A stretch of DNA of 28,687 nucleotides from Choristocarpus tenellus KU-1152. Its lineage: Eukaryota > Phaeophyceae. The notes under the pieces are model-generated. The model saw only the letters and a list, made by a program, of their open reading frames with translations. It was not told the DNA's origin and did no database searches. The DNA lies in assembly GCA_964200185.2 (NCBI GenBank), contig CAXNAD020000121.1:1-28687 (forward strand). Direction: 5' to 3'. Shown here piece after piece: positions 22,876-28,687 of the stretch (position 1 is the first letter of the stretch; every line of letters begins with the position of its first letter). The position numbers and the translations under genes are program-made.

Positions 22876-22909
22876 ACATATATTATACCGTTACCAATTT
22901 AGAAGGGAT

Positions 22910-23166
22910 GAGTGAAAGTATTATAGAGGGTACGAGTTTTGCCCTGTTTGTCCATTTGGGCTTGGCTTCTCTTGGGGTTGTTCATTACATTTTTCTACTC
23001 CAAAAAGTTTAGGAGTAGGTAAAATGTGTATGTTATGAAAAGGTGTGTCCAGAACATGGATATTTACACTTCCTAACAAATACGATAGCCAAAATTACAC
23101 AAAAATCACCAAATTGGATTTTGACCCCAAATGGACGCGGTTCTACCCTCTAAGATACTTTGGCTC
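22910..23166 (-). mobile_element. MITE-like element, long form, complete
   Basis: About 257 bp with terminal inverted repeats GAGTGAAAGTATTATAGAGG (left) and, on the other strand, GAGCCAAAGTATCTTAGAGG. It has no coding capacity. A CTACTCCAAAAAGTTTAGGA hairpin lies inside, and GTGTGTCCAGAACATGGATA and TTCCTAACAAATACG mark the body. The strand is given relative to the copy at 24276, which is inverted to this one. No clear target duplication could be assigned. Confidence 0.8.
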
Positions 23167-23230
23167 GGATCATTATTGAATTGTTAGTTTTCAAAAAGTT
23201 AATGTTTTTTTTAGTTATCTTTACATTTTC

Positions 23231-23325
23231 AACTGTTATTTCAACAAGGATCCTTGTCATATACCTTGGTTTATTCCCAAACACATCCGAAAAATATGTC
23301 AGGGGGCATAATAATATATAGTATA
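23231..23325 (-). repeat. Repeat family C, inverted copy next to unit B
   Basis: On the minus strand it reads ATTATTATGCCCCCTGACAT, GGATGTGTTTGGGAA and TGACAAGGATCCTTG. It directly precedes family B copy at 23331. Confidence 0.65.
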
Positions 23326-23330
23326 TATAA

Positions 23331-23652
23331 AGTGTGCACTGCTGCTATGCCTCTAACCTACCTACCTTAGCCCTACACAACCGGGCGAGGAGGTAATCCC
23401 AAGAATCTGACGGACCCCTTCTTGCCCATCTATGTGGTCTCTCTACGTTGAAACGTATGATGTTTCTTGAGAGAGACATTTATGTAGTGACATACACTAT
23501 CTATCTCAAACGTGACTTGACGCCCCCTTTCCTGCTAAAACCTCCCGCCCCTCTCCCCTCAACTGCATGTATACCTAACTCATCTAAAGACTTTCTGCTT
23601 GCGTGCTTTACCAAGGTGCCCAAATCTTTCCACCACCAAGGTGATAAGGTTA
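23331..23652 (+). repeat. Repeat family B, full copy 3
   Basis: About 320 bp beginning CTGCTATGCCTCTAACCTAC, with CCCCTTCTTGCCCATCTA, CGTTGAAACGTATGATG and ACCTAACTCATC in the family order. Confidence 0.75.
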
Positions 23653-23682
23653 ATCCATAGTATATTGCTACGACCACAACTG

Positions 23683-23775
23683 TATATATATATCATTATG
23701 CCCTCTGACATCTTGCAGATATGTCAGGGAAAGAGCCGATTCAATGTATCACAAGGACCCCTGTAAAAGCAATAG
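23683..23775 (+). repeat. Repeat family C, copy 6 (best preserved)
   Basis: Reads ATTATGCCCTCTGACATCTT, GATATGTCAGGGAAAGAG and TATCACAAGGACCCCTGTAA. It sits just inside the right D arm, whereas copy 3 sits just outside the left arm. Confidence 0.7.
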
Positions 23776-23799
23776 TATTAGTAATGTAAATACCAGGGT

Positions 23800-24187
23800 T
23801 TATTGTTATCATACCGTTATTGCGGTATTCCGTATACACCGTTTTACCAATTGAGGTTTGTGTTGTCCAGAATAGTGGATTCGAGTAGAGGGTTTTACCT
23901 GAGATTGACAGCCGTGGAATCATTCGAGAGGCCAATCCCACAAGTAGTGGATATGCTTTCCATCAGATATTATGCCAAAACATCGAAGTTTCTCTTTGAT
24001 GTCAAATCTTGATACTCTCAGCATCCACTACATCACGAGATCCTCCCCATTCTACACTTCATTCACTTGTTCAACCTTGACCTCGTCATCTCGGTTACGG
24101 TTCGTCTTGGTCGGTCTGGTCCGTCTTGCCCCGTGACTCTCTTCGCTAACATTGCCTGAGTTAACCACGCCACCACAGAATCATTCC
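23800..24187 (-). repeat. Long inverted-repeat arm D, right
   Basis: Diverged reverse complement of 21209-21598. On the plus strand the landmarks run inner to outer: TTGTTATCATACCGTTATTG, CATTCGAGAGGCCAATCCC, CTCGGTTACGGTTCGTCTTG, GGTCTGGTCCGTCTTG, CACCACAGAATCATTC. Outer ends of the two arms are about 2,980 bp apart. Confidence 0.75.
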
Positions 24188-24214
24188 ATTGACAGCAACT
24201 TATACAACGCTTAC

Positions 24215-24273
24215 CCTAGCCCTAGTCCTGTCAGGGGAATAGTCAATTGAATATCATAAGAACCCCTCAATAT
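24215..24273 (+). repeat. Repeat family C, 3' part
   Basis: Reads CCTGTCAGGGGAATAGTCAA and ATATCATAAGAACCCCTC, matching the second half of unit C. It lies between the right D arm and the next MITE. Confidence 0.55.
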
Positions 24274-24275
24274 AT

Positions 24276-24534
24276 GAGTCAAAGTATCTTAGAGGGTAGA
24301 GTCACGTCCATTTGGGGCCAAAATCCAATGTTGTGATTTTGATGTAATTTTGGTTATCGTGTTTGTTAGGAAGTGTCAATATCCATGTTCCGGACACAAC
24401 TTTTCATATTGTATATATTTCACTTACTCCGAAACATTTTGGAGTAGGTAAATGTCATAAAAAATAACCATGGAAAGTCAAGTCCTAAATGGACAAACAG
24501 GGAAAAAGTCATACCCTCTAAGATACTTTCACTC
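24276..24534 (+). mobile_element. MITE-like element, long form, complete
   Basis: About 259 bp bounded by GAGTCAAAGTATCTTAGAGG and, on the other strand, GAGTGAAAGTATCTTAGAGG. The body aligns with the reverse complement of 22910-23166, including GTTAGGAAGTGTCAATATCC, a TACTCCGAAACATTTTGGAG hairpin and a conserved AAATGGACAAACAGGG near one end. There is no coding capacity, so it would depend on a transposase elsewhere. Confidence 0.85.
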
Positions 24535-24721
24535 TTACTGAAAAATCTCCTTGTACTTCAACCCCTTAATCATAAGCCCACAACTCTGGTGCTCTTGCTA
24601 GGAAGAAAAACGAGAAACTCAGTCCTAGCCTTGTCAATTCACCCTCCCTTCCTGACATTTCAATAACATTTTTTGTTTCTACAATCATTCTCTATGTCAG
24701 GGTTTCCTCTTCTTAGGCTGA

Positions 24722-24904
24722 GGCTCAAAGTATCTGGGAGGGGGGTTTGGCTGTCCATTTGGGGTCAATTTTTTCATATATCGTGATTTTTGGGTGATTT
24801 GGTTGCCATACGTCGGATGGATAATGCAAATGCACGTTTCCCGATTTTGGTCCAAATGGACACCCTCGTGTAGACCCCCCCCACCCCCCCAGATACTTTG
24901 GGTC
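24722..24904 (+). mobile_element. MITE-like element, short variant (copy 1)
   Basis: About 183 bp with termini GGCTCAAAGTATCTGGGAGG and, on the other strand, CCCAAAGTATCTGGGGGG. The interior shares GTCCATTTGGGGTCAATTTT, GTCGGATGGATAATGCAAAT and CCAAATGGACACCCTCGTGT with the copy at 25686, to which it is very similar. The terminal core AAAGTATCT and the internal GATTTTxGxTxATTTxGxT motif tie it to the long form. Confidence 0.85.
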
Positions 24905-25271
24905 TGACTGCCTTTTTTTTGTGGGTCCTCCCCACCCCCTTCAGCACTAAGTGAATCATGAAGTGTTGCGTGGGAAGTTGGAAGTTCAGGAATTGTTTGT
25001 GGTCAAAAATACTGGATTGTTGAAATCTTACCCTTAATTGTACCTACTTGGTTTCCCTTACTCCCACAACAAAAACCCATGAACTCCGCTAGGGCCTTCA
25101 CTACGTCCAATTCTCGACTTCTGGGGTCTAACCACCTACCCAATCCTCTATATTAATGGAACTTCCAAGCTGTCTCATAACATTTCTGAGTAGATGGCAC
25201 AACCGATCCTCTGGCAAACAGGGCTGCAAGGCACCCAAACACATCATCTCCCCTTCCTCATAGAGCGGCTG
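24905..25271. other. Unassigned stretch beside the retroelement
   Basis: About 370 bp between a short MITE and the RNase H fragment. It may be the 3' end of the retroelement on the minus strand, but I found no recognisable domain, polypurine tract or terminal repeat. Confidence 0.4.
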
Positions 25272-25472
25272 TTATTGCTGCCACTCAGCATGTGGACAAG
25301 CAGGTTGGAGGTTAGATTGAATATCGTCCCTATTCCATCTCGATATACCACCTGCCAAATAATTCCTCTTCCCCACAATATGTTCCACTGCAAACGACCA
25401 TTCCTCGGCTATCTCCAACGCCCCCATTTTCCTCATCAACCCACCCGCCCTCCTATCTTTGGCCCCCCACAC
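25272..25472 (-). pseudogene. RNase H C-terminal fragment of the retroelement
   Basis: The minus-strand frame contains LEIAEEWSFAVEHIVGKRNY followed by LAGGISRW, matching the end of retroelement RNase H domains (pattern H-x-x-G-x-x-N-x-x-A-D-x-x-SR; here the Asp is Gly, so the fragment is decayed). It is the 3'-most recognisable part of the minus-strand element. Possible further domains towards 25000 could not be identified. Confidence 0.7.
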
Positions 25473-25685
25473 TTACGGAACCAGTGTCCCCTCTTAGCAG
25501 TACTGGGTCTCCCTTCTCCTTCTTTTCCCCCCTATCTTCGCCACCAATAGCCACGCATTCACTAACATCCCTAACATTTCAGCACATTAGTCGATATACT
25601 CCCTTCCTTTCCTTTAATCATACTTTTCGTGTAATGTCTTTCTTCACACACTCCGGAAAATCATACATCCATCACTTACCAGTCT

Positions 25686-25867
25686 GGCTCAAAGTATCTG
25701 GGAGGGGGTGGTGGCTGTCCATTTGGGGTCAATTTTTTCATATCGCGATTTTTGGGTGATTTGGTTGCCATGCGTCGGATGGATAATGCAAATGCACTTT
25801 TCCCGATTTTGGTCCAAATGGACACCCTCGTGTATAGACACCCCCCACCCCCCCAGATACTTTGGGT
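25686..25867 (+). mobile_element. MITE-like element, short variant (copy 2)
   Basis: About 182 bp, nearly identical along its length to 24722-24904 apart from scattered substitutions and small indels in the C/G-rich ends, and in the same orientation. It is inserted in decayed retroelement sequence. Confidence 0.85.
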
Positions 25868-26254
25868 CTCTTCACATTGTATCCTCCTACTGCTGAAAAG
25901 CGTGCATCTGAAATACCATGTCGTCACTGGTCTTACCACAAAACCCCATAAAGGGGGAACTCAAGTTTTCCCCTTTTTCTGCCAAGTCCCGCTCTACCGC
26001 CCACCCCCACCAATACAAGCCTTTTCCTTAAATTCCTGGCCTATCCTGATCTCTCTGTTTCCTTCCCTTACTCCCTCCCCCTGTCCCTCCTCCGACCACC
26101 CCAACTCGCTACCCTTCTCAACCAACCCCCCTTCTGGTGTAGCCCCGCCAGATACATCAGTCGCCAAAGAAAAAATCTCTCTGGGTGTATAACATACGAC
26201 ATGTGAAACAGTTTTCCTAGCAGCACTCATACATTTCTTAGTCTGGCTATCGAC

Positions 26255-26345
26255 CTTGATTCTGGCTACTCTGCTAGCAATACCTTCAACCCCTTCAACT
26301 TATCTTCTGGTAAAGCAATTGTCATTGCCTCAGTTTTTATCCTTC
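26255..26345 (-). pseudogene. RT-connection fragment with in-frame stop
   Basis: The minus strand reads TEAMTIALPEDKLKGLKVLL followed by AE, a stop codon, then PESR. In relatives a Trp is expected at the stop, so TGG to TAG (26266-26268) is the simple explanation. This block normally follows the RT palm in this kind of element. Confidence 0.65.
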
Positions 26346-26581
26346 ATCTCACTACTACCTGTGTGGAATGCTATCCTGACAACTTTTTCGCTGATAAGAT
26401 GGGGGTTCCTCTGCCTTTCTCTGGCCTAGCAATCGTATATGATCTGAAACTAACGAGTTTGTCGCCAACTTCAATCTTCTCCCATCATCAAACCATTGGG
26501 GCTCTACTAGAATACTATAATTGACATACATTCTTGCAAAAAAAGGGTCCTCTACCCCTCCCTTACCACTTCAGGAACTTT

Positions 26582-27480
26582 TCATGTCTCATCTTCAGCA
26601 CTAACCTCCCTCCTACCCTTCTGCCGAGAAGGACTTACCCCTATAGCAATTTCTTTGGCTTCCATGAGTACTACTGCCCATTGGGGGTCTGTGTGACAGT
26701 GGGAAAATTCTAAGGCGATCCCACCATCCTGGGCTATTCTTCCAACCAAATTGGAGCTTAAAGCCAATCACTATCAGATCTTCAACACAATACCCAAACC
26801 TCGCTGCCCCCCTTTGGTTCCACTGGTACTTGGCGAAAAACATCCCTAAAATCCATCTTACTAATCATGATTCTCGCCTTGCGGGGAACTTCTTCCTATA
26901 TCCTACAATCCAAATAATCGCGTCTTCCAGAAAACAGTCCCACAATGCACAAGGGGGGCATCTTTCAACACTGTTTCTCCATTCACACTCAGACCCCAAC
27001 TCTCCTGCTGATACGACAAATCATGAACAATCCTGACTCTCGTTGGTTCTTGGATTACTCCAACTGCGGACACCTGCAAACCCGGAATCTTTCCCCATGT
27101 ATCCAATGTTGCGATTTTGATGCAATTTTGGCTACCGTGTTTCGTAGGAAGTGTCAATATCCTTGTTCCGGACACACCTTTTCAGAACGTATACATTTTA
27201 CCTACTCTGAAACATTTTGGAGTAGGAAAATGTCATTAAAAAAACATAGGAAGCCAAGTCCCAAATGGACAAACAGGGCAAACCTCATATACCCTCTAAG
27301 ATATATTCGCTCATACATGTCCTTTTTGGAAACACTAGTGCTCTACTCTGGATCACATCCCCCACTATCTTTGCTAGTAATGCTTTACTATGACTTCTTG
27401 CACTCCTATGGTTTCCATTTTCCATCTTCCCCTCAACTCTACCTTTCCCTTCTATACATATCGGTACTCCCCTTTCCACC
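26582..27480 (-). pseudogene. Reverse transcriptase fragments, frameshifted, split by a MITE
   Basis: Minus-strand pieces in order: HSKALLAKIVGDVIQSRALV (near 27400) from the region before the RT palm; then a MITE at 27101-27312; then VGVIQEPTRVRIVHDLSYQ and SVNGETVLKDAPLVHC, the RT entry (P.G.v.k..R.I.DLS); then, after a frame change, VIGFKLQFGWKNSPGWWDR; then, back in another frame, HTDPQWAVVLMEAKEIA. The YxDD catalytic box is not visible in what remains. At least two frameshifts separate these blocks. Confidence 0.75.
27101..27312 (+). mobile_element. MITE-like element, long form, left end missing
   Basis: Aligns with 24276-24534 from ATCCAATGTTGCGATTTTGA to the right terminus TACCCTCTAAGATATATTCG, keeping GTAGGAAGTGTCAATATCC and the TACTCTGAAACATTTTGGAG hairpin. 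Roughly the first 45 bp, including the left terminal repeat, are missing. It interrupts the retroelement between its pre-RT and RT blocks. Confidence 0.8.
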
Positions 27481-27633
27481 ACCTATTGATGTCTCCCTAT
27501 TTGTGGAAATCCTTCCTTCTTTCCGAATTTAAACGTTCAGGACTCCATCTCGTACCAAAGCAGCCCGTCCACCAATTTCCCCAAATTTCCCCCACACTCC
27601 TCAAGTAATACCCCCCCTCTCTTTGTTAGGTCA

Positions 27634-27727
27634 GAGTCAAAGTATCTTAGAGGGTAGAGCCGCGTGGGAAGTCAAGATCCAAACGGACAAACAAGGAAAA
27701 ACTCGTACCCTCTAAGATACTTTCACT
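27634..27727 (+). mobile_element. MITE-like element, internal-deletion derivative
   Basis: Only about 94 bp: left terminus GAGTCAAAGTATCTTAGAGG, then GGAAGTCAAGATCCAAACGG, then right terminus TACCCTCTAAGATACTTTCA. Compared with the 259-bp form, the body including the hairpin is gone while both terminal repeats and one subterminal block survive. Confidence 0.8.
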
Positions 27728-27734
27728 TTCATAC

Positions 27735-28570
27735 AACCCCCTCAATGACAACTCAAATTTCTTCTCTATTTTCAAATTCTCCCTCACCCCCCAACCACTC
27801 TTTAAGCTCCTCACTCCCTTCACCTTCCCCTCCCCTCTACCTTTTATCTCCCAGCGTAATGATCCTGGCCTTGGTGTCCCTGACGTCCATTGTGCGTGTT
27901 GCGGTAGCAATGGCGCCCACTGGTCCCTCCTCGCCAGCCCATCCTCAGAGGTCTTTCTTGGTAGAGTTACCCTCGGCCTTGCCTCCCTTAACGTTTTCTT
28001 CTTCCCCTTCCAGGAAATGGTCAAATTTGCAGAAGCCATGTTCTTTAGGAATTCACATTCCTTCCCCGCTTTGAAGGCATAACATGGGTTATACACCCTT
28101 GCCATCTCACTCGACACCCCATCCCTACTCCTTTCCGCTGGTCTTGGGGACTTGGGACGATCTCGTTTCTCCCCACGTTTCGTCCCTCTTCATCGATCGT
28201 GAGCGTGCCCCAACACTGTATAAAGTGGGTAGCATGTTCTTTGCCTGGCTCAGTGTCGTTTCCAAACTCATAAAGCGGGGACTTGGGGGGGTGGTATCCA
28301 CGTCTACGAAGGTGGGCAGGCGTTATATTTGCTGTCAATAACATCTGCTGCAGTTGCTATCTGTTTGGTCCAACATTCGAGATCCTCCCCCACTGCTCGG
28401 TATACCAAGTCAGCTATCCGTGGATGATTCTGCAACGTTGGCTTCTTGGCCCCATAAAAAATCCTTACCTTACTCCTATCTTCTTCCAGTTCTTTGACCA
28501 CATTCGCCATCCTTCTCTTCCCCGGTGTCCACCCCTCCCCATACCTGCAGATTTCTCCCACTGCTGCCAC
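27735..28570 (-). pseudogene. Gag-like region of the retroelement
   Basis: Minus-strand open stretches in at least two frames precede the RT fragments: MANVVKELEEDRSKVRIFYG then HPRIADLVYRAVGEDLECWT (about 28510-28400), and KECEFLKNMASANLTISWKG with a basic tail (about 28070-27900). Position before RT and composition suggest a capsid/gag polyprotein, but no zinc knuckle or named domain is seen, so this is inferred from context. Confidence 0.45.
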
Positions 28571-28580
28571 GAAGGAGTAA

Positions 28581-28687
28581 GTGAAAGTATCTTAGAGGGT
28601 ACGAGTTTTTCCTTGTTTGTCCGTTTGGATCTTGACTTCCCACGGGTTTTTAATGACATTTTACCTACTCCAAAATGTTTCGGAGGA
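28581..28687 (-). mobile_element. MITE-like element, long form, cut by window edge
   Basis: Begins GTGAAAGTATCTTAGAGGGT, continues with CTTGTTTGTCCGTTTGGATC and CATTTTACCTACTCCAAAAT, and runs off the right end within the hairpin. Its orientation matches 22910-23166. It adjoins the gag-like end of the retroelement. Confidence 0.8.

Larger units (their letters stand above)
25272..28570 (-). mobile_element. Decayed retroelement, gag to RNase H, broken by MITEs
   Basis: Recognisable pieces lie in order on the minus strand: gag-like (about 28570-27735), RT entry region (27480-27313), RT (27100-26582), an RT-connection block (26345-26255) and RNase H (25472-25272). Frames shift repeatedly and at least one stop interrupts a conserved block, so the copy is dead. 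MITEs occupy 27634-27727, 27101-27312 and 25686-25867 within it. No long terminal repeats were recognised. The LQFGWKNSPGWW and IALPEDK wording resembles retroelements I associate with stramenopile genomes; the superfamily (Ty3-like or tyrosine-recombinase type) is not decided. Confidence 0.75.

Noticed and set aside
22741-22880. Possible tRNA-like sequence (CCAGGTTAGAGGCATGGTAGC)
   Set aside because: No cloverleaf with proper A and B boxes; the segment is an inverted piece of repeat B.
21893-23660. Similar small open frames in the B repeats (both beginning MKRM)
   Set aside because: They are alike because the repeat DNA is alike; indels change the frame between copies and there is no domain.
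20662-24273. CRISPR-like array of short repeats
   Set aside because: The window is eukaryotic, and the repeats are diverged, in both orientations and unevenly spaced.
24774-25939. Similar open frames on the minus strand over the short MITEs
   Set aside because: They are translations of near-identical MITE DNA including terminal repeats, with no evidence of coding selection.

Overview
The window is eukaryotic nuclear DNA. Genes are split by GT-AG introns of about 90 to 1,300 bp, and the recognisable products are core eukaryotic proteins: VPS4, SUB1/PC4 and an Aha1-type Hsp90 co-chaperone. The retroelement wording at the right end (an RT core around FGWKNSPGWW and a downstream IALPEDK block), together with the style of the VPS4 MIT domain, suggests a stramenopile (possibly an alga). 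That assignment is inference, not proof.

Left two thirds (about 1-20.6 kb) is genic. Minus-strand VPS4 runs off the left edge, with only its MIT-domain exons visible. A large plus-strand gene follows (2083-9994). Joining four open exons in compatible phases gives a protein of about 2,046 residues that I do not recognise; it carries cysteine pairs and two tandem B-box-like zinc fingers. After a roughly 2 kb stretch without genes comes SUB1 (minus, 4 exons). It is divergent, across about 290 bp, from a five-exon gene (13986-17409) that joins a TPR domain to an Aha1 N-terminal domain. A minus-strand methyltransferase gene (18427-20626) is convergent with it. The methyltransferase has a mitochondrial-type leader and clear class I motifs, but its frame is broken at two places, so it is either a young pseudogene or carries assembly errors.

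Right third (about 20.6-28.7 kb) is a repeat nest. Three unnamed repeat families (called B, C and D here) interleave between 20.66 and 24.28 kb. D forms two diverged arms of about 390 bp in inverted orientation, 3 kb apart. From 22.9 kb to the end, seven MITE-like elements share the terminal core AAAGTATCT and occur as about 257-bp full-length copies, about 182-bp variants, one about 94-bp deletion derivative, a left-truncated copy and one cut by the window edge. Several lie in and beside a decayed minus-strand retroelement (gag-like, RT, RNase H) and so give a relative insertion order.

The genic part shows no operon logic. The one coherent pairing is the short shared promoter region between SUB1 (transcription/ssDNA binding) and the Hsp90 co-chaperone gene. 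No rRNA, tRNA or CRISPR was recognised.
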